Shown: positions 7,794 through 16,301, numbered from the stretch's first letter. The stretch: DNA of 29,779 bases from JAWXBM01 sp034440115 (GCA_034440115.1 JAWXBM010000105.1:1-29779); one strand, 5' to 3'. Numbers and translations: made by a program. Notes: a model not told the origin generated them from the letters alone.

Positions 7794-10004
7794 ATGATCA
7801 CTTTTCAAAAAAGCGGCTATAAATCCAAATCGCTGGTCTCTGACCTCGCGCTGGGTTTTTTTGATGGCATAGATAACGCCCTTTGGTGTTATGGCTTTGC
7901 TGCCATCATTTTTTCCGGTGCACTGGCCGGTTTCATGCCGCTGATGCTGGTGCTGATGCTGGTGGGTTGGTCGCTGGTGGGTATTTTAATCGCCATGACC
8001 TCGCGTGCGTCAGTGCACCTGGTCAACCTGGATGAACAGGCCGTTGTCATTCTTTCTACCATTGGTGGCCTGATGGTCGCAGAAATGGGCGACGCGGCCA
8101 GTGGTCCACGCGGGCTGTCCACCATACTCGCGGTTGTTTCACTCACCACTCTGGTTGTGGCTTTGTCGTTCCTGATCGTGGGGCGTTTTCACCTGACCCG
8201 AATACTGGAGTTGATCCCCTATCCGGTCATCTGCGGTTTTATGGCCGGTATCGCCTGGCTGTTGTTGCAAGCCGGTGTGGGCATTGCAGTGGATTTGCCG
8301 ATCTCTATTGAATTGTTACGTGCCTTGTCAGATCCGGAAAACCTGCTGCGACTGGGCATCATGGTCGCAGGTGGTTTTGTGTTGTTGTTCATTACCAAAC
8401 GCAGCAACCATGCCTGGTCTCTGCCCCTTGCGGCGTTGGCGATTGGGGTCACTTTTTTCATTGCGGCTAACCTGGCGGGTTATTCAAAAGTGCAGTTACA
8501 AGCTGATGGCTGGCTGTTCCAGATCAACGCGGAGGCAGGCGGGGCCAGGGATATCCTGGCACTGCGTTCAATATTCGAGATTGATGTGAGTTTTGTTCTT
8601 TCTGTAGTGCCGCAAATACTGACCATAGCCTTCTTGGCCGTGCTTACTATGTCCATGTCCTTGTCCGCCATGGTGGCAGGCGGCAATCAGGAGATGAGTA
8701 CTGCAGAAGAAATGCAAGTTGCCGGAGTGGGCAACGTAATGCTTGGCTTGATGGGCGCACCTTCCGCTTACAATGATGTTACCTCATCATTGTTGTACAA
8801 GCAGTTTGGCGCTTCCAGTCGCTGGATGTCGCTTTCATCCTATGGCGTCATGTTGCTGATTGCCATGGTAGGCGGATTTTTGATCAGCTACATGCCAACC
8901 GTGTTGGTGGGATCCGTGGTGTTCCTGTTCTCATTCCAGATGCTGTACGAATGGATGTACATCGCAGTGCGCGGCTTCCAGCCAGTGGACTACGCCATTG
9001 TTTGCATCATTTTGGGCACAGTGATATTCCTTGGCTTCATGTCGGGTGTACTGGTCGGCATATTACTGGCTTTGCTTTTGTTTGTGATGCGCTACAGCAT
9101 GATCAGTGCGGTGCAGGGACAGTATTCGCTGGCTGCCTATCGCAGTTCGGTAGAACGCTCGCCACGCGCCAGTCAGTTACTGGATGAGCATGGCGCTGTG
9201 GCGCTGGTGTACACGCTGCGGGGCTTTCTGTTTTTTGGAACAGCCAATTCCATCCTCGACCTGATCCGTGACGATTCCGGCATACGCGAAGGCAAGCTGA
9301 AAGCCATCCTGCTGGATCTCAAGCGGGTAACGGGTATGGATATTTCCGCTCTTAAAACATTTATGCAGATACGCGCGCTGTGTGATGCTACCGGGGTCAA
9401 GCTGATGTATGCCGGTGTGCCCAGGGGCACGGAGCAGCGTATCGTTATGATGGATGCGGTCAGCCGCGAGCAGGGCAAACCGTTGTTCTTCAAGGAAGCT
9501 GATTACGCGGTTGAATTCATCGAGAACACCATCCTGGCTGAGTTGGGAGAAAGCGACAGTACCAAGACCATTGCAGATTACCTCAATGAACTGTTCCCTG
9601 AAGCTGACAAGGTCAAGTTGTTGTTGTCAGCCATGAAACGCATCGACGTCAAGGTTGGGCAGACGCTGTTCCAACAGGGTGATGACGATACCGGATTGTT
9701 CATGCTCGAAAGCGGCTCAATGACTGCGCTTATTGGTACGCCCACCAATGGCATGAAGCGGGTTAAGAAATTCAATGCCGGCTCGGTGATCGGTGAGATG
9801 TCCAGTTACACCGCTGACCGCAAACGTACCGCCACCATCATAGCCAATGAGCCTTCTGTGCTTTATCACCTGGCTGCAGGTACGTTCCAGAGTCTGGATG
9901 AGAGCGATTCCCGCCTGGTCTCGTCCATTCATGAATTGGTAGCCCGCACCTTAGGTACGCGTATCACCTACATGAACCGGCGCTTGATCCAGGAACTACG
10001 CTAG
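7794..10004 (+). CDS. SulP-family anion transporter with STAS and cyclic-nucleotide-binding domains
   Basis: 736 residues in three parts. About 15-435 is a polytopic SulP/SLC26 membrane domain. About 465-565 is a STAS domain (VYTLRGFLFFGTANSILDLI, then ILLDLKRVTGMDISALKTF). About 605-725 is a Crp-type cyclic-nucleotide-binding domain (KVGQTLFQQGDDDTGLFML). Its phosphate-binding cassette is intact: Gly667-Glu668 and Arg678-Thr679-Ala680 in GEMSSYTADRKRTATI, the residues that hold the ribose and cyclic phosphate in cAMP receptors. SulP proteins move sulfate, bicarbonate or other anions; which one is not readable here. The C-terminal domain suggests gating by cAMP or cGMP. A cAMP phosphodiesterase and an adenylate cyclase lie two and three genes downstream. 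Its ribosome binding site is weak. The stop is followed closely by three repeat elements. Confidence 0.92.
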   Translation: MITFQKSGYKSKSLVSDLALGFFDGIDNALWCYGFAAIIFSGALAGFMPLMLVLMLVGWSLVGILIAMTSRASVHLVNLDEQAVVILSTIGGLMVAEMGDAASGPRGLSTILAVVSLTTLVVALSFLIVGRFHLTRILELIPYPVICGFMAGIAWLLLQAGVGIAVDLPISIELLRALSDPENLLRLGIMVAGGFVLLFITKRSNHAWSLPLAALAIGVTFFIAANLAGYSKVQLQADGWLFQINAEAGGARDILALRSIFEIDVSFVLSVVPQILTIAFLAVLTMSMSLSAMVAGGNQEMSTAEEMQVAGVGNVMLGLMGAPSAYNDVTSSLLYKQFGASSRWMSLSSYGVMLLIAMVGGFLISYMPTVLVGSVVFLFSFQMLYEWMYIAVRGFQPVDYAIVCIILGTVIFLGFMSGVLVGILLALLLFVMRYSMISAVQGQYSLAAYRSSVERSPRASQLLDEHGAVALVYTLRGFLFFGTANSILDLIRDDSGIREGKLKAILLDLKRVTGMDISALKTFMQIRALCDATGVKLMYAGVPRGTEQRIVMMDAVSREQGKPLFFKEADYAVEFIENTILAELGESDSTKTIADYLNELFPEADKVKLLLSAMKRIDVKVGQTLFQQGDDDTGLFMLESGSMTALIGTPTNGMKRVKKFNAGSVIGEMSSYTADRKRTATIIANEPSVLYHLAAGTFQSLDESDSRLVSSIHELVARTLGTRITYMNRRLIQELR

Positions 10005-10010
10005 CTATGC

Positions 10011-10035
10011 TGTAGGAGCGCGCCTTGCGCGCGAT
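10011..10035 (+). repeat. REP-like repeat, half unit
   Basis: TGTAGGAG followed by the hairpin GCGCGC-CTT-GCGCGC-GAT, seven bases after the SulP stop. It matches the left half of the full units described for 10052-10116. Confidence 0.8.
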
Positions 10036-10051
10036 TTGGTGCAAGGCATTT

Positions 10052-10116
10052 TGTAGGAGCGCGCTCTGCGCGCGATTGATCAGATGAAAAGGTCGGCCGC
10101 AAAGCGACCTCCTACA
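10052..10116 (+). repeat. REP-like repeat, full two-hairpin unit
   Basis: This is the clearest member of the family: TGTAGGAG, hairpin GCGCGC-TCT-GCGCGC, a linker (GATTGATCAGATGAAAA), second hairpin GGTCG-GCCGCAAAG-CGACC, then CTCCTACA. The ends are inverted repeats of each other, giving a short BIME or MITE-like element. Similar elements occur at gene 3' ends in pseudomonads and relatives and are usually moved by RAYT transposases. No such transposase is in the window. Confidence 0.9.
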
Positions 10117-10135
10117 GCGAAGATGACAGGCCATT

Positions 10136-10200
10136 TGCAGGAGCGCGCTTTGCGAGCGAATGATCAGATGAAAAGGTCGGCCGCAGAGCGACCTCGTACA
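10136..10200 (+). repeat. REP-like repeat, full unit, partly decayed
   Basis: Same layout and the same linker (TGATCAGATGAAAA) as the unit at 10052-10116, so the two probably arose by tandem duplication. It has changes in the first arm (TGCAGGAG, GCGAGCG) and at the end (CTCGTACA). Confidence 0.85.
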
Positions 10201-10273
10201 ACACAGGTGACGTAAGACCTTAAAAACTGGTAGCCTACTCAGCTATTCAAACCGGCCCTGGCGCTCAATAATA

Positions 10274-12169
10274 ATGACCGGCATAAATCCCGAAAAAGGT
10301 TCAGCGAAACACGGCAAAACAACACTGTGCGGGATAGTCGGCCTGTTGTTTTTGCTTGTCTCCTCCAGCGCCTGGGCTGCCGGCGGTGATTTACCTTCCC
10401 TGGTGCAGGACATCGGCGTCAGTTTGCTGGCCGCAGGTGTGCTGGCCATCATATTTGCCCGCTTGCACATTCCCAGTATTGCTGCCTATTTGGCCGCAGG
10501 CTTGGTCATTGGTCCGATCGGCCTGGGCATTGTGACCGACCCGGTAAACGTTGACACCATCGCCCAACTGGGTTTTATCCTGCTGCTGTTCCTGATCGGC
10601 ATGGAAATCGACTTCAAGCGTATTCTCGCCAGTGGCAAGCCCATTATTGTTGCCGGATTGCTGCAATACCCCCTCACCATCCTGTTCGGCATAGTGGGTG
10701 TAAAGCTGATGTTGTGGCTGGGCATTGGTGGTTCTTTGTTAGCAGAAAGCGAGTACGCAGGACTTTACATCGGCATCATCATTGCGGGCTCATCCACGCT
10801 TTTAGTGGTGAAGTTGTTCCAGGAGAATTTTGAACTGGACACCGAGCCAGGTCGGCTTGCGTTGGGTCTGCTGATTTTCCAGGATATATGGGTCATCGTA
10901 GCCATCATCATTCAACCCAATTTGCAGCATCCGGAGGTAAGCCAGATAGCTCTGAGCTTCTTCGGCATTTTGTTGTTGAGCCTGTTTACGATGTTGCTGT
11001 CTTGGTCTTACGTTGGCCGCGCCTTTAACTGGATTGCCAAATCACCAGAGTTGGCCATGACAGGCGCGCTGGCGTGGTGCTTCCTGATTGTATTTGTCGG
11101 GCTCCAGTTGGATCATATTTTTGACTATCTGATTGGTCAGAGTTTTCACATGTCGGTAGGGGCTGGCATGGGTGCGTTGATCGCTGGAGCCAGCATTGCG
11201 AATTTACCTTCGTCTACTGAGATCATTACCAAGGTCACTACCGTAAAAGACTTTTTTATCACCTTGTTTTTTGTCGCACTTGGCATTTCCATACCCACGC
11301 CGGAAAGTGCCGATGTGCTTATCCTGGCAGTAGCCATAGCGGTTCTGGCCATCATTGCTCGCCAGGTGATTTTCTTCCCCTTGTTTTATTTTTCCAAGGT
11401 TGATCAGCGCAATGCGCAGGTGTCTTCGATTCGCTTGGCACAAATTTCAGAATTCGGGTTGGTCATTGCGTTTCTCGGCGTGAAGCTGGGGCATTTAAGC
11501 GCCAGTTTTACCAGTGCAGTGATTTTTGGTTTTATCATCACGGCCATCACTACGCCGATTATGTACCGCAAGGCCTATGAGGTGCATAAGTGGTTGAGGC
11601 CGTTGTTGGAAAAACTCGGCTTCAAGGCACCACCGGAATTGAAAATGGAGCAAGCCAAGCAATACAAACTGGCATTGCTGGGCTTTTATCGTGATGCATC
11701 GTCATTGCTGTTCAACCTCAAGCAAACCAATCCGGAATTGCTGCATGAGACTTTGGTGGTCGATTTCAACGTTGCCCTGCATCCGGCGATTACGCAAGCT
11801 GGAGCGAATGTGCACTATGGCGATTTGTCCAACACCGAAACACTGCATCATGTTGGCCTGGATCAGGCTCGGGTAATTGTTTGTACTATTCCGGATGATT
11901 TGTTGCGCGGAATATCGAACCGCTCACTGGTACGCGTGGTGCGCGGTATGTGTCCGGACGCTGTGATCATTGCCAACTCAGTCAGCCTGAGCCAAGTAGA
12001 AGAAATATATGCAGCCGGGGCAGACTGGGTTTATCAGTCCAGGCTGGAAGCTGCGCGTGGGTTGGGTGAGGCTGTTGAACAGGCATTGTCTGATCAAATT
12101 GAAGTGTTCCGCGAAAAGCGTGCAACCATGAATTTGTACACCGCTGATAGAAAAGAAGTGCTGGATTGA
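10274..12169 (+). CDS. CPA2-family cation/proton antiporter with degenerate RCK-like domain
   Basis: 631 residues. An N-terminal hydrophobic segment (ending SSSAWA) is followed by a Na+/H+-exchanger membrane domain of about 12 spans (~40-420) with the family segments HIPSIAAYLAAGLVIGPIGL and LLLFLIGMEIDFKRI. This is the KefB/C type. The C-terminal ~170 residues resemble a TrkA-N/RCK domain (VDFNVALHPAI, GDLSNTETLHHVGLDQARVI), but the dinucleotide loop GxGxxG is replaced by GFYRDA at 470-475. NAD(H) binding may therefore be lost or altered. The expected role is potassium or sodium efflux in exchange for protons. The start has no clear ribosome binding site; upstream are three repeat units, downstream one. 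It is in line with the SulP and cAMP genes but separated by gaps. Confidence 0.9.
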   Translation: MTGINPEKGSAKHGKTTLCGIVGLLFLLVSSSAWAAGGDLPSLVQDIGVSLLAAGVLAIIFARLHIPSIAAYLAAGLVIGPIGLGIVTDPVNVDTIAQLGFILLLFLIGMEIDFKRILASGKPIIVAGLLQYPLTILFGIVGVKLMLWLGIGGSLLAESEYAGLYIGIIIAGSSTLLVVKLFQENFELDTEPGRLALGLLIFQDIWVIVAIIIQPNLQHPEVSQIALSFFGILLLSLFTMLLSWSYVGRAFNWIAKSPELAMTGALAWCFLIVFVGLQLDHIFDYLIGQSFHMSVGAGMGALIAGASIANLPSSTEIITKVTTVKDFFITLFFVALGISIPTPESADVLILAVAIAVLAIIARQVIFFPLFYFSKVDQRNAQVSSIRLAQISEFGLVIAFLGVKLGHLSASFTSAVIFGFIITAITTPIMYRKAYEVHKWLRPLLEKLGFKAPPELKMEQAKQYKLALLGFYRDASSLLFNLKQTNPELLHETLVVDFNVALHPAITQAGANVHYGDLSNTETLHHVGLDQARVIVCTIPDDLLRGISNRSLVRVVRGMCPDAVIIANSVSLSQVEEIYAAGADWVYQSRLEAARGLGEAVEQALSDQIEVFREKRATMNLYTADRKEVLD

Positions 12170-12186
12170 TCCCTTACCCGTCAATC

Positions 12187-12250
12187 TGTAGGAACGCGCT
12201 CTGCGCGCGATGGGTGGCTGATGCGGTCGCCCGCAAAGCGGCCTCTCACA
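12187..12250 (+). repeat. REP-like repeat, full unit
   Basis: TGTAGGAACGCGCTCTGCGCGCGAT, an 11-base linker, then GCGGTCGCCCGCAAAGCGGCC and a decayed end (TCTCACA). It sits 17 bases behind the antiporter stop. Confidence 0.85.
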
Positions 12251-12305
12251 ACAGGGCATTCAATAACCACGCTTAATGAAACAGAAGTTTCTTAACAAGA
12301 ATTAT

Positions 12306-12338
12306 CCCTGGTGGAATGTTAAAGTAATCACCAAGGGG
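12306..12338. promoter_or_regulatory. Inverted repeat just upstream of the cpdA ribosome binding site
   Basis: CCCTGGTGGA and AATCACCAAGGGG face each other across about 12 AT-rich bases, forming an imperfect stem (CCCTGGTG / CACCAAGGG with one bulge). It lies just before the AAAGGAG of the next gene. It could be an operator or a leader hairpin. Only the symmetry is seen; the role is inferred. Confidence 0.3.
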
Positions 12339-12355
12339 TAGCAAAGGAGCCTTGA

Positions 12356-13216
12356 ATGAGCTTTTTGGTGCAGCTGACCGACACACATGTTGTCGAGACG
12401 GGGCAGTTGCTTTACGGCAAAGTTGATACTGCGGCACATCTCGCTGATGCAGTAGAGCAGGTCAACAGAATGTCTCCCCAGCCCGACCTGGTCATGATCA
12501 CTGGCGATCTGGTTGAGCATCCAGGTGCTGAAACCTATGGTCATTTTGCCCAGCTGATCGAACCGCTGCGCGCGCCTGTTTTTCTGCTACCGGGCAATCA
12601 TGATTCCCCGCGGCTGATGCAGGAGCATTTCGGCCGCAGTTCCTTGTTTCCAGTCACAGATGAAACTTTCCAGTACTCGCTCGATGATTTTGAGTTTCGT
12701 ATACTCGCTTTGAACAGCCATTACGCCAATTCTGAAATGCCACACTTTTGCCAGCGCCGTCTGGATTGGTTGCAGAAATCGCTGGGCGAATCGGAAAGAC
12801 CCACATTGATCGCAATTCATCACCCACCCATGCAAACCGGTATCGAGTTTATCGACATGGTTGGAGCGCAATGGTATGCGGGAATTTCAGTAATACTGGC
12901 GCAAAATCAACAGGTGCAATTGATCATCAGTGGGCATGGCCACAGCGACACTTACGGCCGCAACGGCCACGTACCCGTTTACATGGCCGGCAGTACAGCG
13001 CACCAATTGATTGCCGCCCGTGGCAATGATCATGCTCCCGCCTTTGATGAGCGTGCGGCTCCACCGGTAATGCACCAATGGATGGGCGAAGGCAGAGGTT
13101 TTGTCAGCGGTGCCGTGCCGTGGCCGAATTGGGCTGCAGATCGGCGTATTGACCATGAATCGGGCCTGAGCTGGGAAACCCTGAAAGACAGAATGCGCGG
13201 CTCGTTGCGCAAATGA
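12356..13216 (+). CDS. cpdA: CpdA-like 3',5'-cyclic-AMP phosphodiesterase
   Basis: 286 residues, a class III cyclic-nucleotide phosphodiesterase of the metallophosphoesterase fold, expected to hydrolyse cAMP to AMP in the cytoplasm. The five metal-binding blocks are present in order: LTDTHV near residue 9, GDLVEH, LLPGNHDSP, AIHHPP and SGHGHSD. The spacing and HHPP block fit CpdA better than UDP-diacylglucosamine hydrolase or Icc-unrelated enzymes. E. coli CpdA is 275 residues. The start is well supported (AAAGGAG six bases before ATG). The next gene, 49 bases downstream on the same strand, is an adenylate cyclase, so the pair makes and destroys the same messenger and is probably co-transcribed. 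Activity on other phosphoesters cannot be excluded. Confidence 0.85.
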   Translation: MSFLVQLTDTHVVETGQLLYGKVDTAAHLADAVEQVNRMSPQPDLVMITGDLVEHPGAETYGHFAQLIEPLRAPVFLLPGNHDSPRLMQEHFGRSSLFPVTDETFQYSLDDFEFRILALNSHYANSEMPHFCQRRLDWLQKSLGESERPTLIAIHHPPMQTGIEFIDMVGAQWYAGISVILAQNQQVQLIISGHGHSDTYGRNGHVPVYMAGSTAHQLIAARGNDHAPAFDERAAPPVMHQWMGEGRGFVSGAVPWPNWAADRRIDHESGLSWETLKDRMRGSLRK

Positions 13217-13265
13217 GGCCGAATTTCTCTTATTTACTTTTAAGTTCACCTAAGTTTGATAAGCC

Positions 13266-15479
13266 ATGAAACGTTATCTCATCAGAGCGGTTGCCGGAAT
13301 TCTGCTAACCCTGTTTCTGTTGGGGCACGTTGCCAACAAGTACGCCCTGTTTTACGTCGATCAGATCGAAAACCTGCTGTATGACACCCGTGTCCGCCTG
13401 ACAGCTCCGGGCGGACAGGACGAGCGCATCCTCATCGTCGCAGTTGATGAAGCCAGCTTGCAGGCCCAAGGGCATTGGCCGTGGACGCGCGACAAACTGG
13501 CGCGTTTGGTCGACAACCTGTTGGCCTACGGGGTGGTGGTTATCGGTTGGGATATGTTGTTTGCTGAACGCGATGAGAGTGCAGATATTGACCGGCTGCA
13601 TCGCCTGGCCGAAGCGCGCGGTGACGCCGGATTCATGGCAACCCTGACCGAGTTGGAGCCGCAGCTTGATCGCGACCTCATTTTCGCTGAAGCCCTCGCC
13701 TCAGGCCCCAACGTTCTCGGGTATTTCTTCGATACCAATGAAGCCACGGCCTACGAGACCGGTGACTTGCCCATACCGGCATTTGATTTTCACGAGTCCA
13801 TGGCCGACAGTATTTTTCTGCCACGCGGCAAGGGTTACAGTTCCAATCGGCCAGAGCTGATGGCAGCCGCGTACAGCGCAGGTTTTATCAACAACCCATT
13901 GATTGATGATGATGGCGTAGTGCGTCGTGCACCTTTGCTGCACGAGTACCAATTCAGTGCTTACGAGTCGCTATCGCTGGCCACCGCTGCTGCGTTTCGC
14001 AATGAAATTTCAATACCCGTTTTCGTGGATGCGAATACCTGGATGGGCGATTATCCGCCGTTGGAAGGCCTGGAACTGGCCGGTGTGCCCATCCCCATCG
14101 ACCCCCAGGGCGCAGTTTTGGTACCGTTTCGTGGACCCCGGGGCAGCTTTCCCTATGTTTCCGCCACCGAAGTCATCGAAGGCACGGTGAAAAATCCCGA
14201 ATACATGAAAGGCACCATCGCATTGGTGGGCGCCACCGCGCCTGGTATGGAAGATATCCGCTCCACACCCTTTGGGTCGATTTACCCGGGGGTGGAGGTG
14301 CATGCCAACATTATCAGCGGCATTCTTGATGGCAACTTCCGTTGGGAACCGGCTTACACCTCTGCCGCCGAAATGCTGGTGGTGACCGTGTTTGGATTGC
14401 TGACATCTTTTTTATTGCCGATTCTGTCACCCATTATCGCCACGCTGGCGTTTTTCGGATTGGTGGTTATGGCACTGGCGGTCAATTTGTATATGTGGAG
14501 TGTTGAGCTGCACATCCTGCCTTTGGCCGTAACTCTTTTGACGCTGATCGGCATTTATACGCTCAACATGGTGTTTGGCTATTTGTTCGAAACCCGCACA
14601 CGCACACACATGGACAGCCTGTTTGGCCAATACGTGCCACCCGATCTGGTAAAGGAAATGAGCCGTGACCCGGAGAACTACTCTCTGGCCAGTCAGAAGC
14701 TCGAGCTCAGCGTGTTGTTCAGCGATATTCGCGATTTCACCTCGATTTCAGAAGGCCTGGATGCCGCTGAATTATCCGACCTGATTAACCAATACCTCAC
14801 GCCTATGACGCGCATAGTGCACGTTACCAAGGGCACCATCGACAAGTATATTGGTGATGCTGTCATGGCTTTTTGGGGTGCGCCTTTGAAAGATTCCCAT
14901 CATGCCGCGCGTGCTGTGGGCGCAGGAATGGAAATGTTGTCGGCGCTCGATACCCTCAACGACGAATTCAAAAAGAAGGGCTGGCCCCATATCGCCATTG
15001 GTGTGGGCATCAATACCGGCCCTATGAGCGTGGGCAACATGGGCTCGGAATTCCGCCAGGCTTATACCGTGATGGGCGATGCGGTGAACCTGGGTTCACG
15101 CTTGGAAGGCTTGACCAAGTCCTATGGCGTTGCCTTCATCGTCAGCGAGTTTACCCGCTGGGCGGCCCCGGAATTTTTCTATCGTGAGCTGGATCGGGTT
15201 CGGGTAAAAGGTAAAGCGGAACCCGTGACCATTTATGAGCCCTTGGGTATGAAGGATCAGTTGTCAACGCAAGTTATTGATGATGCTAAATTATTTGAAA
15301 ATGCCTTGCGTCATTACCGCGAGCAGAAGTGGGCTGAAGCAGGAAAAATACTCAGTGAGCTGATAATCGTTGAACCAGACAGCTTTTTATTCAAGCTATA
15401 CCTGGAAAGGGTGGAAATTTTCAAGCAGGATCCGCCGGAAGCGGATTGGGATGGCGTATTTGTTTACAAGACCAAGTAA
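13266..15479 (+). CDS. CHASE2-domain class III adenylate cyclase
   Basis: 737 residues. One N-terminal membrane span (~8-25) is followed by an extracytoplasmic CHASE2 sensor (~28-335, with ILIVAVDEASL and PWTRDKLARLVDNL). Then come three closely spaced spans (~368-441), a cytoplasmic class III cyclase domain (~475-650) and a TPR-like tail. Catalytic residues are complete: metal aspartates Asp487 (FSDIRDF) and Asp531 (KYIGDAVMAFWG), purine-specifying Lys527 and Thr601 (YTVMGDAVNLGSR), and transition-state Asn608 and Arg612. Lys/Thr rather than Glu/Cys points to ATP as substrate, subclass IIIb. Members of IIIb are often stimulated by bicarbonate. It directly follows cpdA; a FecR-domain protein follows it, a partner commonly found with CHASE2 cyclases. 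The signal sensed is unknown. Confidence 0.93.
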   Translation: MKRYLIRAVAGILLTLFLLGHVANKYALFYVDQIENLLYDTRVRLTAPGGQDERILIVAVDEASLQAQGHWPWTRDKLARLVDNLLAYGVVVIGWDMLFAERDESADIDRLHRLAEARGDAGFMATLTELEPQLDRDLIFAEALASGPNVLGYFFDTNEATAYETGDLPIPAFDFHESMADSIFLPRGKGYSSNRPELMAAAYSAGFINNPLIDDDGVVRRAPLLHEYQFSAYESLSLATAAAFRNEISIPVFVDANTWMGDYPPLEGLELAGVPIPIDPQGAVLVPFRGPRGSFPYVSATEVIEGTVKNPEYMKGTIALVGATAPGMEDIRSTPFGSIYPGVEVHANIISGILDGNFRWEPAYTSAAEMLVVTVFGLLTSFLLPILSPIIATLAFFGLVVMALAVNLYMWSVELHILPLAVTLLTLIGIYTLNMVFGYLFETRTRTHMDSLFGQYVPPDLVKEMSRDPENYSLASQKLELSVLFSDIRDFTSISEGLDAAELSDLINQYLTPMTRIVHVTKGTIDKYIGDAVMAFWGAPLKDSHHAARAVGAGMEMLSALDTLNDEFKKKGWPHIAIGVGINTGPMSVGNMGSEFRQAYTVMGDAVNLGSRLEGLTKSYGVAFIVSEFTRWAAPEFFYRELDRVRVKGKAEPVTIYEPLGMKDQLSTQVIDDAKLFENALRHYREQKWAEAGKILSELIIVEPDSFLFKLYLERVEIFKQDPPEADWDGVFVYKTK

Positions 15480-15817
15480 GCTGGCCAGAGGCCGGTTGGA
15501 CGTGACCGATTGTTAAGTCCGACGGGCGCCTTGTGGTCATTCTGGGCGCTTGAACGGTAGACTGCAAATAATTGAGCGGCATGGCTTTTGTTAATTAATG
15601 TGATACTATCAACCAAGTCTGATGGTCGTCTCGCGTCATTGGATTTATGGGGATTAGCTGGGCAACTGGCATCAATGTGAGCGACGCCCCGCTAGCCTGA
15701 ATGAATTAGGGTTTTGAATGCTCAATACCAGGAGTATAAAAAACCAACTATTTTGCCTTTCACGGGTAATGTAGTTAAGTCTGGCTAACGGAGTCACCGA
15801 AAAGGGTTTGAGAAAAG
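15480..15817. other. Intergenic region with one weak promoter candidate
   Basis: 338 bases between the cyclase and the FecR-domain gene with no ORF recognised. TTGAAT (15714-15719) and TATAAA (15735-15740) with a 15-base spacer could be a promoter for the FecR gene, giving a leader of about 70 bases. The spacer is short, so this is tentative. No T-run terminator follows the cyclase, so read-through is possible. Confidence 0.35.
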
Positions 15818-16294
15818 ATGAATAAATGCAGCAAATATCTGGCAGTTTTGATCCTTGGCATCAGTGCCTGTGCAACCAACGCATTCGCAGCCGAAGCTAA
15901 AGGACTGGTGGTCGCGTCTCGCGGCACCGTAATCGCTTCCGGCGCAGCCGATTCGCGTGAGCTGAAACAAGGTGATGAAGTCTTCGTTGAAGATCAAATC
16001 ATGACCGGCCCAAAAAGCTTCGCAGTGGTCCAGTTTCTTGATGGCGCGAAAGTAACCATCAAACCGGATTCAGAGCTGGTTATCGAAGATTACGTCTACA
16101 ACGGCAATTCCGGTGACAAAGCCACTTTGAGCCTGGTTTCTGGCGGCCTGCGGGTTATCACCGGCGCCATGGCTAAAAGCAACCCCGAAAACTACAAGCT
16201 GAAAACGCCAGTAGCTTTGATGGGTGTACGCGGAACTGAGTTCTCCGTGCAGCTTTGCGGTGATGAGGTCTGTGAGCAAAGCGTAATCGAGTAA
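15818..16294 (+). CDS. Periplasmic FecR-domain protein
   Basis: 158 residues. A signal peptide (about 1-24, ending NAFA) is followed by a single FecR domain: GLVVASRGTV, LKQGDEVFVEDQIMTGP, VQFLDGAKVTIKPDSELVIEDY, GGLRVITG and the closing LMGVRGTEFSVQLC. Unlike the sigma-regulating FecR it has no N-terminal cytoplasmic part, so it is a free periplasmic beta-rich domain. It ends soon after the domain with a Cys pair (CGDEVC). Such short secreted FecR proteins commonly accompany CHASE2 cyclases, which fits the gene before it. A plausible but unproven role is presenting a signal to the extracytoplasmic CHASE2 domain. Two hairpins downstream mark the end of the unit. Confidence 0.87.
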   Translation: MNKCSKYLAVLILGISACATNAFAAEAKGLVVASRGTVIASGAADSRELKQGDEVFVEDQIMTGPKSFAVVQFLDGAKVTIKPDSELVIEDYVYNGNSGDKATLSLVSGGLRVITGAMAKSNPENYKLKTPVALMGVRGTEFSVQLCGDEVCEQSVIE

Positions 16295-16301
16295 GTCCAT
16301 T

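Noticed and set aside
10052..10200. Rho-independent terminators behind the SulP gene
   Set aside because: The hairpins are not followed by T-runs and belong to the dispersed repeat family; any termination would be incidental.
15599..15614. TGTGA followed by an AT-rich spacer, like a Crp site, between the cyclase and FecR genes
   Set aside because: Only the left half matches; the right half reads CAACC instead of TCACA, so a cAMP-receptor site is not supported.
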